Positions 16,864 to 24,788 of a stretch of 64,000 nucleotides of DNA are shown here, piece after piece. Source of the stretch: Nonomuraea glycinis (GTDB lineage Bacteria > Actinomycetota > Actinomycetes > Streptosporangiales > Streptosporangiaceae); assembly GCF_014646515.1 (NCBI RefSeq), contig NZ_BMNK01000022.1, forward strand, positions 104,426-168,425. The letters run 5' to 3'. The position numbers were made by a program, and so were the translations under genes. Each line of letters starts with the position of its first letter. Positions within the stretch are counted from its first letter, which is position 1. The notes beneath the pieces were generated by a model that was not told the origin of the DNA, searched no databases, and worked only from the letters and a program-made list of their open reading frames with translations.

Positions 16864-17721
16864 ATGGACAGGGACAACCTGCTCGGCCAGTTTCTGAGAG
16901 CCCGCCGGGAGCTCATCAGCCCCGAGGACGTGGACCTGCCGCCCGGCACCCGGCGACGGGTGGCGGGACTGCGCAGGGAAGAGGTGGCGATGCTGGCCGG
17001 GGTCAGCGCCGACTACTACGTACGCCTGGAGCAGGGCCGCGAGCGGCACCCGTCGGCGCAGGTGGTCGACGCGCTGGCCCGCGCGCTCGGGCTGGCCGAC
17101 GACGCGGTCGCGCACCTGCACCAGCTCGCGAGTCCGGTCGTCCGCCGGCGCAGGGCTCCACGGCAGGAGAGGGTGAGCCCGAACCTGCTGCGCATGATGG
17201 CGGGCTGGTCCCACACCCCGGCCGTCGTCATGGGCCGCCGCCTGACCATCCTGGCGCACAACGCGCTGGGCGGTGCGCTGTTCGCCGGTCACACCTACAG
17301 CGGGGACCTCGTACGGCTGGTGTTCCTGGATCCGGACGCACGGGAGTTCTACCCGGACTGGGACCGGGTGGCGGCCAACACCGTCGCCGGGCTGCGGGCC
17401 GGGGCGGACGTCGACGATCCGGCGCTGGTCGAGGTGGTCGGCGAGCTGTCGCTGAAGAGCGAGAGCTTCCGGCGGCTGTGGGCGCGGCACGACGTCCGCC
17501 AGAAGACGCACGAGACCAAGCGCTTCCACCACCGCCTGGTCGGTGAGCTGACGCTGCACTACGAGTCGCTGACCGTCAACAGCGCCCCCGGCCAGCAACT
17601 GGTCGTCTATCAGGCCGAGCCGGGCAGCCCGTCCGAGCAGGCCCTCGCCCTGCTGGGCAGCCTCACGGCCGAGGCCGAGGCCGAGCGTCCTGCCGCCACG
17701 CGGCGGTCGGCCGCCGAATAA
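16864..17721 (+). CDS. XRE regulator of the MmyB type
   Basis: A 285-residue transcription factor. The N-terminal HTH (GLRREEVAMLAGVSADYYVRLEQGRERHPSAQVVDALARAL) is the diagnostic MmyB-like XRE motif. The remaining ~190 residues form the MmyB/PAS-like ligand-binding domain (ILAHNALGGALF, VRLVFLDPDAREFYPDWDRVAA, FHHRLVGELTLHYESLTV). MmyB-type regulators commonly sit beside and control a short-chain dehydrogenase, and an SDR gene follows here 150 nt downstream. The stop codon is the first base triplet of a tandem repeat that fills that gap. Confidence 0.93.
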   Translation: MDRDNLLGQFLRARRELISPEDVDLPPGTRRRVAGLRREEVAMLAGVSADYYVRLEQGRERHPSAQVVDALARALGLADDAVAHLHQLASPVVRRRRAPRQERVSPNLLRMMAGWSHTPAVVMGRRLTILAHNALGGALFAGHTYSGDLVRLVFLDPDAREFYPDWDRVAANTVAGLRAGADVDDPALVEVVGELSLKSESFRRLWARHDVRQKTHETKRFHHRLVGELTLHYESLTVNSAPGQQLVVYQAEPGSPSEQALALLGSLTAEAEAERPAATRRSAAE

Positions 17722-17818
17722 CCGCCGTACCCGATTCCCGCGGTATCCGATAACCGCCGTACCAGGGTGCCGTGCCCGTTAACCGCCGTACCCGTTAACC
17801 GCCGTACCCGATTCCCGC
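17719..17818. repeat. Degenerate tandem repeat starting at the stop codon of the MmyB-type gene
   Basis: The core TAACCGCCGTACCCG occurs four times (starting 17719, about 17751, 17780 and 17796), some copies extended by ATTCCCG. The first TAA is the actual stop codon of the preceding gene, so every copy carries a duplicated stop codon. It occupies the leader of the SDR gene. Confidence 0.85.
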
Positions 17819-17871
17819 CGAGCACGTGGGTCGATGCCGCGTGCCCGAAAAACACGAAACGAGAGACGTAC

Positions 17872-18600
17872 ATGAGTAACTCCAAGGTCATTCTGATCAC
17901 CGGCGCCAGCAGTGGCATCGGCCGGGGCGTCGCGCTGGGGTTGGCCCGTGAGGGCCACCATGTGGTCATCGGCGCGCGCCGTGAGGACCGTCTGAAAGAG
18001 CTGGCGGAGGAGATCAGGCACGCGGGCGGCAGCGTCGACGCGCAGCGCCTGGACGTCACCGACGGCGCGGAGGTGGTCGCGTTCGCCGAGAACGCGGTGC
18101 GGCGGCACGGCCGGGTCGACGTGATCGTCAACAACGCCGGCGTGATGCCGCTGTCGCGGCTGGACTCGCTGCTGGTCGAGGAGTGGGACCGGATGATCGA
18201 CGTGAACGTCCGCGGCCTGCTGCACGGCATCGCCGCGGGGCTGCCGATCTTCCAGCGGCAGGGAGGCGGGCACTTCGTGACCGTCGCCTCCGTCGGCGCC
18301 CACCAGGTGTCGCCGACCGCCGCCGTCTACTGCGCCACGAAGTACGCCGCCTGGGCGATCACCGAGGGGCTGCGGCAGGAGTCCGACCCGAGCATCCGGG
18401 TCACCACCATCTCGCCGGGGGTCGTCGAGTCCGAGCTCGCCGACACCATCACCGAGCCGGGCGCGCAGGATCTGATGCGCGTGTTCCGGGCGGACACCAT
18501 CGCGCCCGAGGCCATCGCCCAGGCGATCTCGTACGCGATCGGGCAGCCGGCCGACGTGGACGTCAGCGAGATCATCGTCCGCCCGGCCCGGCAGCGTTGA
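17872..18600 (+). CDS. Short-chain dehydrogenase/reductase (classical SDR)
   Basis: A 242-residue NAD(P)-dependent oxidoreductase. Rossmann motif TGASSGIGRGVALGLA, NNAGV at the fourth strand, and catalytic Ser/Tyr/Lys in VTVASVGAHQVSPTAAVYCATKYA (YxxxK). The Arg of GARRE after the second strand favours NADP(H). Start ATG at 17872, with GAGAG upstream. It is likely controlled by the MmyB-type regulator just upstream. Its last nine codons and stop are the first unit of a 29-bp tandem repeat. Substrate unknown. Confidence 0.94.
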   Translation: MSNSKVILITGASSGIGRGVALGLAREGHHVVIGARREDRLKELAEEIRHAGGSVDAQRLDVTDGAEVVAFAENAVRRHGRVDVIVNNAGVMPLSRLDSLLVEEWDRMIDVNVRGLLHGIAAGLPIFQRQGGGHFVTVASVGAHQVSPTAAVYCATKYAAWAITEGLRQESDPSIRVTTISPGVVESELADTITEPGAQDLMRVFRADTIAPEAIAQAISYAIGQPADVDVSEIIVRPARQR

Positions 18601-18654
18601 TCACCGTCCGCTCGGCCTGGCAGAGTTGATCATCGTCCGGTCGGCTCGGCAGCG
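18571..18654. repeat. 29-bp tandem repeat over the SDR stop codon
   Basis: Three units (18571-18599, 18600-18628, 18629-18654), each beginning ATCAYCGTCCG. The first encodes the SDR C-terminus IIVRPARQR and its stop; the next two lie beyond the gene and abut the stop of the convergent gene. Unit length is not a multiple of three. Confidence 0.88.
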
Positions 18655-19188
18655 TCAGAGCCAGCTGGCCCTGACGGCGAGGGCCGTCCCGTCGTCCGGC
18701 GCCCTGCCGAGCTCGCCCGCCCTGACCTTGGCGAGCAGGCGTTCGACGCAGTCGATGATCTCGGGGGCGCTGGCGCGCAGCGCGTCGGCGTCCTCGGCGG
18801 CGTCGTGGCCGGCGCCCGCCTGTTCGAGCACGCCGTCCAGGTCGGACAGCCGGCCTTCGAGCCACTTGAGGGGATCACTGGACAGTTCCCGGGCGAACAC
18901 GCGGGGGCCCGGGTCCCAGCCGGTGAAGACCGGGTGATGATGGGTCCGGTCGAAGCTGCCGGGCCGTCCGTCGACGGACTCCAGCAGGTCCACCCGCCAG
19001 ATCGGCCGGTCGACGTGGATCGGGCGGGCCGAGTAGACGGTGCCTTTCAACTCTCCCTGGGCGAGTTCTCGTACTTCGAGACGAACCCCCCGTTCGGCGC
19101 CCTCTTGGCCTTTGCTCGGATTCGGGTCGCGGAAGTAGATGTCGCTCACGGCCACGCCGATGCGCTCGAAGCCGAAGACGTACAGCAT
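18655..19188 (-). CDS. Conserved hypothetical protein
   Basis: A 177-residue soluble protein with a beta-rich N-terminus (MLYVFGFERIGVAVSDIYFRDPNPSKGQEGAERGVRLEVRELAQGELKGTVYSARPIHVDRPIWRVDLLE is mostly strand-like; it includes HHHPVFTGWDPG) and a helical C-terminus with a LSDLDGVLEQAGAGHDAAEDA stretch. The HHH.VF.GW motif suggests a metal- or ligand-binding site. AAGGA precedes the ATG. I do not recognise the family. Convergent with the SDR, divergent from the ABC exporter. Confidence 0.78.
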   Translation of the reverse strand: MLYVFGFERIGVAVSDIYFRDPNPSKGQEGAERGVRLEVRELAQGELKGTVYSARPIHVDRPIWRVDLLESVDGRPGSFDRTHHHPVFTGWDPGPRVFARELSSDPLKWLEGRLSDLDGVLEQAGAGHDAAEDADALRASAPEIIDCVERLLAKVRAGELGRAPDDGTALAVRASWL

Positions 19189-19476
19189 GAGGAGTCCTTC
19201 CTGTACGGGGTGTCTCTCGGAGTATGAACAAGTGACCGGCCGGGTTCAAACAACGTGCCGCTGGATCGCGGGACGACCCCGTACGTCAGGCTGGGTGCCG
19301 CTGATGGCCGGCGTGATCGTGCTGGCAACTGGACTCGCGTACTATGTCCGCGTTCGGGCTAGTCTGTGACCTTTGTTGTGCCCATCCGGCCACCGGAAAA
19401 GCGTTGGGAAACTGTCGGACCCCGGTGATAGAAAACAGGTTCGATGCCCACCCATCCATGGCCAGGGGGCCTTGCC

Positions 19477-21291
19477 GTGTCCAGCAGCACTTCGGAGTTC
19501 TCCGTCGCCGGCCGGTCGTACGACCGGCGTGGTCCGGTGCGATGGCTCTGGTCGCATCTGCGCCGCCACTGGCCGGCCATGACCGGGTTCCTCGGCGGCT
19601 CGCTGATCATGGTGGTGCTCAACGCCATGGTCCCCCAGCTGACCGGCCAGGCGTTCGACGCCGTGCTGGGCGCGCGGGGCGAGCCGATGGCCGCACTGGG
19701 CCTGATCTCGCTGGCCCTGCTGGCGATCGTGCTGGCCCGTGGCCTGTTCGACCTCGTCGCTCGGCTGTCCGGCGAGGTCCTGGCCAAGCGGCTGGAGCGG
19801 GACGCCCGCGACGAGCTCTACGTGAGCTTGCTCAGCAAGAGCCAGACCTACCACAACCGGCAGCGGGTGGGCGATCTGATGGCCCGCGCGGCCAACGACA
19901 TCCGCCAGCTGTCCATCATGATCACTCCTGGGGTCGACCTGATCGTCGACTCCGGACTCACCGGCCTGGTGCCGCTCTTCTTCATCGCCACGATCGACCC
20001 GCGGCTGCTGCTGGTGCCCGGCACCTTCGCGGTCCTGTTCGTCTTCGCGCTCTGGCACTACATGCGGCAGCTCAACCCGGTGGCGACCCGCATGCGCGAG
20101 GAGTTCGGCGACCTCAACGCGGGGCTGAGCCAGGCCGTGCGCGGCATCGAGGTCATCAAGGTGACCGCGCAGGAAGGGCAGGAGCGGGGCCTGTTCCGCA
20201 TCCGCGCCCGCCGCTACCGCGACTCCTTCGTGCGCAACGGCCTGGTCCAGGCCCGCTACCTGCCCACGCTGCTGTTCGCCGTCGCGATGGCCGGGGCGCT
20301 GTGGCACGCCCTCTACCTGCACGGCGCGGGCGCGATCACCATCGGTGAGCTGGTGGCGTTCATGGGGCTGATGAGCATGCTCGGCTTCCCCACCCAGATC
20401 TCCATCTTCACCTTCTCGCTGGTCCAGCTCGGCATCGTGTCCTCGCGCAGGATCCTGGACGTCATCAACGCCGAGACCGAGCTGGAGCAGCGCGCCGACG
20501 GCCACACCGCCCCGATGACCGGAGAGATCGTCTTCGACGATGTGACGTTCGGCTACGGGGAGGGGGATCCGGTGCTGCGCGGGGTGTCGTTCACCGTGCG
20601 GCCGGGTGAGACGGTGGCGATCGTCGGCGAGACCGGCTCCGGCAAGAGCACGCTCAGCAAACTGGTGCCGCGCATCTACGACGTCACCTCCGGCCGGATC
20701 CTCGTCGACGGGGTCGACGTGCGCGACTGGGAGCTCGACTCGCTGCGCTCCCAGATCTCCACCATCGAGCAGGACATCGTGCTCTTCTCCCGCTCCGTGG
20801 CCGAGAACATCGCCTTCAGCCTCGGGCAGCGCGCCGATCGCGAGGACGTGATCAGGGCGGCCGAGGACGCCCAGGCCGCCGAGTTCATCGCCGAGCTCGA
20901 CGACGGCTACGACACCGTCATCGGCGAGCGCGGCGTGACCCTCTCGGGCGGCCAGCGGCAGCGGCTGGCCATCGCGCGGGCGCTGCTCACCGACCCGGCG
21001 ATCCTCGTGCTCGACGACTCCACCAGCGCCATCGACTCCGCCACCGAGGACAAGATCCAGCAGGCGATCGGCCGCATCCTCGACGGCCGCACCACGCTCC
21101 TGATCACCCACCGGCTCTCCCAGATCCGCTGGGCGGACAAGGTCCTGCTGCTCAGACGCGGCGAGCTGGTCGACTACGGCACCCACGACGAGCTGATCGA
21201 GCGCAGCGGGCTCTACCGGCGCATCTTCGCCCACTACGACGAGGTCGCCGACCCGGCGGTCATGGCCGGCGAGCAGGAAGGGGCACGCTGA
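19477..21291 (+). CDS. ABC exporter half-transporter (fused permease-ATPase), subunit A
   Basis: A 604-residue type IV (B-family) exporter half: six membrane helices (about residues 35-320), then an ATPase domain with Walker A GETGSGKST, signature LSGGQRQR, Walker B ILVLDDSTSAID and switch His in TLLITHRLS. The residue after the Walker B Asp is Asp rather than Glu, so this half supplies the degenerate ATP site. GTG at 19477 (VSSSTSEF) is preferred because AGGGGG lies upstream; an ATG at 19444 would add 11 residues. Its stop overlaps the ATG of subunit B by one base. Substrate unknown; multidrug or lipid export is the usual guess. Confidence 0.93.
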   Translation: MSSSTSEFSVAGRSYDRRGPVRWLWSHLRRHWPAMTGFLGGSLIMVVLNAMVPQLTGQAFDAVLGARGEPMAALGLISLALLAIVLARGLFDLVARLSGEVLAKRLERDARDELYVSLLSKSQTYHNRQRVGDLMARAANDIRQLSIMITPGVDLIVDSGLTGLVPLFFIATIDPRLLLVPGTFAVLFVFALWHYMRQLNPVATRMREEFGDLNAGLSQAVRGIEVIKVTAQEGQERGLFRIRARRYRDSFVRNGLVQARYLPTLLFAVAMAGALWHALYLHGAGAITIGELVAFMGLMSMLGFPTQISIFTFSLVQLGIVSSRRILDVINAETELEQRADGHTAPMTGEIVFDDVTFGYGEGDPVLRGVSFTVRPGETVAIVGETGSGKSTLSKLVPRIYDVTSGRILVDGVDVRDWELDSLRSQISTIEQDIVLFSRSVAENIAFSLGQRADREDVIRAAEDAQAAEFIAELDDGYDTVIGERGVTLSGGQRQRLAIARALLTDPAILVLDDSTSAIDSATEDKIQQAIGRILDGRTTLLITHRLSQIRWADKVLLLRRGELVDYGTHDELIERSGLYRRIFAHYDEVADPAVMAGEQEGAR

Positions 21292-23111
21292 TGGGCTTCA
21301 TCATGGACGGCCTGGACGCCGAGGACTACGACCGCACCTACAACGACCGTGACCTGCTGCGCCGGATCCTGTCCTACTTCCGGCCCAAGCTCGGCCGCAT
21401 GCTCCTGGTGGCGGCCATGATCGTGCTGCTGTCGATGAGCCAGGCGGCCGTGCCCCTGCTGATCAGCTGGGGCGTGGACGCCATCGAGGCCGGCACGATC
21501 ACCGACGTGGGCGGGCAGCTCGCGGCCGGACTGCTGCTCGTCGGCGGGCTGGGCTGGCTGTTCAACTACGTACGCCAGTCCAACAGCTCCAAGGTCACCG
21601 GCGACGTCGTCCTGCGGCTGCGCGAGGACGCCTTCGACGCGGTGCTGGAGCGGGACCTGTCGTTCTACGACGAGACGCCGTCCGGCCGGATCGTCAGCCG
21701 GGTGACCTCCGACACCGACGACTTCGCCACCGTGTCCACGCTGACGATGGACCTGATCAGCCAGGTGCTGATGGTGGGGTTCGTCACCGTCCTGCTGTTC
21801 CTGCGCAGCGTCGAGCTCGCCCTGCTGACGCTGCTCATGGTGCCCGTCGTGATCGCCATCGCACTGCTCTTCCGGCGCCTGGCCCGCAGCAGCACCCGCA
21901 AGGCGCAGCGCTCGCTCAGCCGGGTCAACGCCAACCTGCAGGAGACCATGGGCGGCATCGCCGTGGCCAAGAACTTCCGCCAGGAGCAGCAGGTCTACGA
22001 CGAGTTCCGGCCCATCAACCAGCAGAGCTACCAGGTGACGCTCAGGCAGGGCTACGTCTTCTCCGCCATCTTCCCGGTGCTGTTCCTGGTCGCCGGGCTC
22101 GGCACGGTCGCGCTCGTCCAGCTCGGCGGCACGACCGTGCTCGGCGGCGGGCTGTCGGCGGGTGACTGGTATCTGTTCCTGCAGGGAGTGGCGCTCTTCT
22201 GGTTCCCGCTGACGTCCATCGCCGCCTTCTGGTCGCAGTTCCAGCAGGGCCTGTCCGCCTCCGAGCGGGTCTTCGCCCTGATCGACGCCCCACCCCGGGT
22301 GGTGCAGAGCGCCGCCGAGCCGGTGGGCAGGCTGGCCGGCCGGATCGAGTTCGAGAACGTCACCTTCGGCTACGACCCGGCCAACCCCGTGCTGCGCAAT
22401 TTCCGCCTGCTCATCGAGGCCGGTGAGACGGTGGCGCTGGTCGGCCACACCGGCGCGGGCAAGTCGACGCTCAGCAAGCTGATCACCCGCTTCTACGAGT
22501 TCCAGGACGGCCGGCTGCTGATCGACGGGCGCGACATCCGCACCTTGGAGCTGGGCGGCTACCGCAAGCAGATCGGCGCGGTCCCGCAGGCTCCGTTCCT
22601 GTTCAGCGGCACCGTGGCCGACAACATCCGCTACCCGCGGCCTGACGCGAGCGACGCCGAGGTGCTCGCCGCGGCGGCGGCGGTCGGCGGCGGCGACTGG
22701 ATCGACGCCCTGCCGCACGGCCTGGAGACCGACGTGGGCGAGCACGGCCGGGCGCTGTCCATGGGGCAGCGGCAGCTCGTCGCGCTGGCCCGGCTGCTCA
22801 TCCAGGACCCGGCGATCGTGGTCCTGGACGAGGCCACGGCGAGCGTCGACCCGCTGACCGAGGCGCAGATCCAGGAGGGCCTCGACGTCGTGCTGGCCGG
22901 CCGGACCTCGATCGTCATCGCGCACCGCCTGTCCACCATCGAGCACGTCGACCGGATCATCGTGCTGGACCACGGCCAGATCGTGGAGGAGGGCGACCAC
23001 GCGACCCTGCTGGCCAAGGGCGGCCGCTACTGCCAGGTCTACAACACCTATTTCCGCCACCAGTCGCCGCATTACCGCCCCGGCTCAGGCTTCGTCGCCG
23101 TCGGCGACTGA
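21291..23111 (+). CDS. ABC exporter half-transporter, subunit B
   Basis: A 606-residue partner of the preceding gene. Six membrane helices, then Walker A GHTGAGKST, signature LSMGQRQL, Walker B IVVLDEATASVD with the catalytic Glu present, and switch His in SIVIAHRLS. The signature LSMGQ departs from LSGGQ. With the Asp in subunit A's Walker B this defines one consensus and one degenerate ATP site, as in TM287/288-type heterodimers. Translation starts within the stop of subunit A (TGATG). The operon ends at a strong hairpin. Confidence 0.94.
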   Translation: MGFIMDGLDAEDYDRTYNDRDLLRRILSYFRPKLGRMLLVAAMIVLLSMSQAAVPLLISWGVDAIEAGTITDVGGQLAAGLLLVGGLGWLFNYVRQSNSSKVTGDVVLRLREDAFDAVLERDLSFYDETPSGRIVSRVTSDTDDFATVSTLTMDLISQVLMVGFVTVLLFLRSVELALLTLLMVPVVIAIALLFRRLARSSTRKAQRSLSRVNANLQETMGGIAVAKNFRQEQQVYDEFRPINQQSYQVTLRQGYVFSAIFPVLFLVAGLGTVALVQLGGTTVLGGGLSAGDWYLFLQGVALFWFPLTSIAAFWSQFQQGLSASERVFALIDAPPRVVQSAAEPVGRLAGRIEFENVTFGYDPANPVLRNFRLLIEAGETVALVGHTGAGKSTLSKLITRFYEFQDGRLLIDGRDIRTLELGGYRKQIGAVPQAPFLFSGTVADNIRYPRPDASDAEVLAAAAAVGGGDWIDALPHGLETDVGEHGRALSMGQRQLVALARLLIQDPAIVVLDEATASVDPLTEAQIQEGLDVVLAGRTSIVIAHRLSTIEHVDRIIVLDHGQIVEEGDHATLLAKGGRYCQVYNTYFRHQSPHYRPGSGFVAVGD

Positions 23112-23133
23112 CGCCGAGGGACGGCCCAAAACC

Positions 23134-23170
23134 GAAGCCGGTCGCGACCACGCTGGTCGCGACCGGCTTC
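23134..23170 (+). terminator. Strong intrinsic hairpin terminator
   Basis: A perfect 17-bp inverted repeat (arms 23134-23150 and 23154-23170, 3-base loop CGC) 22 bases after the stop of ABC subunit B. No T-tract follows. Confidence 0.85.
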
Positions 23171-23235
23171 TGCCTTGGTGTGGGCAGGTTCGGCGGCAGG
23201 TGGACGATCCCCGACGCGATGAAGCGGTGGCTCAG

Positions 23236-23308
23236 TGACGTCAGTCCATTCAGGATGACGTCAATGCCCGCCTTGCTGTGACGCCATGATGATGTCATAG
23301 TGGCGTCA
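23236..23308 (+). promoter_or_regulatory. Array of five TGACGTCA-like operator boxes
   Basis: 8-bp boxes of consensus TGRYGYCA start at 23236 (TGACGTCA), 23256 (TGACGTCA), 23279 (TGACGCCA), 23290 (TGATGTCA) and 23301 (TGGCGTCA). The last three are spaced exactly 11 bp apart, one helical turn, and the outer two are mutual reverse complements. The final base of the last box is the A of the ATG start codon. Binding by the ribbon-helix-helix protein encoded directly downstream is inferred. Confidence 0.75.
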
Positions 23309-23835
23309 TGGACCTTTCGCCGTATGTCGATCACCTGCGCCGCGAGCTCGCCATCGCCGCCGGAGCGGGCGGCGAGGAAGCTCGCGCGCTGGCCGAACGT
23401 CTCGCCGCGACGCTTGAGTCGGCCACCCGGCTCGCCCTGCTGGAGGCCCTGTCCGCCGCCGCGGACGAGATCACCCAGGAGCTCGCACCCGGCTCGGTCG
23501 AGGTGCGCCTGCGTGGACGTGACCCCAGCTTCGTCGTGACGCCACGAGCCGGACGGCCGTACGACGAGGAGGGCGAGATCGAGCGGTACGAGCGGCCGCC
23601 CGCCCCGCCGCCACCCGTGGACGCCGAGGAGGGCGGGACCTCCCGGATCTCGCTCCGGGTCCCCGAGCACCTCAAGCCGCGCATCGAGGAGGCGGCCGCC
23701 CGAGACGGGCTGTCGGTCAACGCCTGGCTGGTCCGCGCCGTCTCCGCCGCGCTCGACCCGGGCGACCCCGGCCGCCGCACCACGCGGCGCCCGACCCAGC
23801 AGACCGGTAATCGCTACAGCGGCTGGGTGCGCTGA
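23308..23835 (+). CDS. Ribbon-helix-helix domain protein, probable autoregulator
   Basis: A 175-residue protein. The C-terminal RHH fold is clear: SRISLRVPEHLKPRIEEAAA followed by DGLSVNAWLVRAVSAAL. The N-terminal ~80 residues are helical (VDHLRRELAIAAGAGGEEARALAERLAATLE...) and a Pro-rich linker (RPPAPPPPVDA) joins the two. RHH proteins bind DNA as dimers of a beta ribbon, usually at tandem short boxes near their own promoter; five such boxes precede this gene. It is the first gene of an operon with DUF4097, DrrA, DrrB and DUF1707 genes, and its stop overlaps the following reading frame (TGATG). Confidence 0.85.
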   Translation: MDLSPYVDHLRRELAIAAGAGGEEARALAERLAATLESATRLALLEALSAAADEITQELAPGSVEVRLRGRDPSFVVTPRAGRPYDEEGEIERYERPPAPPPPVDAEEGGTSRISLRVPEHLKPRIEEAAARDGLSVNAWLVRAVSAALDPGDPGRRTTRRPTQQTGNRYSGWVR

Positions 23836-23867
23836 TGGCCACGCCAACGCGTAAGAAAGGGACCGCA

Positions 23868-24770
23868 ATGCCGACCTTCGACAGCCCAGAACCGATTCTC
23901 GCCATCATCGACGTGGCGATCGCCCAGGTTCGGATCAACGCGAGCGACCGCGCCGACACCGTCGTCGAGGTCCGCCCGAGCGATGAGCACAGCGACGCCG
24001 ACGTGCGAGCCGCCGAGCACATCGAGGTCGACTACGCCGACGGCAGGCTCCTGGTCCGGGCGGACCCGGACCTGGCCATGCCGCTGTCCGGCTTCTCCGT
24101 CGACAAGCTGCTGCAGTCGCCTTCGACCTGGGCGCGTTCCCTGCTGTTCGGCGGGGAGGGCTCGGTCGAGGTGACGGTCGGCCTTCCGGCGGGCTCCCGC
24201 GTCGACGCCAAGGCGGCGGCGAGCCTCCGCTGCCGGGGCGCGCTCGACGAGGTGAGCTTCACCACCTCCTACGGCGACATCCAGGTCGAGCAGGCCCGCC
24301 GGTTGCGGCTGAGCTCCACCCATGGCGCCATCTCGGTGACCCGCTCGACCGGGCATGCCGAGATCAGCACGACCCACGGCGACATCCGCCTCGGCGAGAT
24401 CGACGGCACGGCGGTGGTCAAGACCTCGCACGGTGAGATCCGCCTGCGCGAGGTGACCGGCGAGCTGCGCCTGCACTCCGCCCACGGCGACAGCACCGTC
24501 GATCGCGCCCTGGCCGGGGTCGTCGCCAAGACCTCCTACGGCAGCGTCCGGATCGGTGAGGTGGTGTCCGGCTCGGTCGTGATGGAGACCACCGGCGGCG
24601 GGCTGGAGCTCGGCATCCGGGAGGGCTCCGCCGCGTGGCTGGACGTGAGCTCGCAGTACGGCACGGTGGACGTCTCCCTGGACCCCACGGACGAGCCCGG
24701 CCGGGCCGAACAGGTCGTCGAGGTGCGGGCGCAGACCGCCTACGGCGACATCGTCATCCATCGTTCCTGA
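23868..24770 (+). CDS. DUF4097-family beta-solenoid protein
   Basis: A 300-residue protein built of short repeated beta motifs such as TSYGDIQV, STHGAISV, TTHGDIRLGEI, TSHGEIRLREV and SAHGDSTV, the hallmark of the DUF4097 (putative adhesin-like) family. No signal peptide or membrane helix is present, so it is probably cytoplasmic. ATG at 23868 (MPTFDSPEP) is preferred because AAAGGGA lies six bases before it; an upstream ATG at 23835 overlaps the RHH stop and is possible. Its role next to a DrrAB transporter is not known. Confidence 0.85.
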   Translation: MPTFDSPEPILAIIDVAIAQVRINASDRADTVVEVRPSDEHSDADVRAAEHIEVDYADGRLLVRADPDLAMPLSGFSVDKLLQSPSTWARSLLFGGEGSVEVTVGLPAGSRVDAKAAASLRCRGALDEVSFTTSYGDIQVEQARRLRLSSTHGAISVTRSTGHAEISTTHGDIRLGEIDGTAVVKTSHGEIRLREVTGELRLHSAHGDSTVDRALAGVVAKTSYGSVRIGEVVSGSVVMETTGGGLELGIREGSAAWLDVSSQYGTVDVSLDPTDEPGRAEQVVEVRAQTAYGDIVIHRS

Positions 24771-24788
24771 CAACCGAAGGAGATTCCC

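Noticed and set aside
19342..21234. 630-codon minus-strand frame
   Set aside because: Antisense shadow of the ABC exporter subunit A; such frames are common in high-GC DNA.
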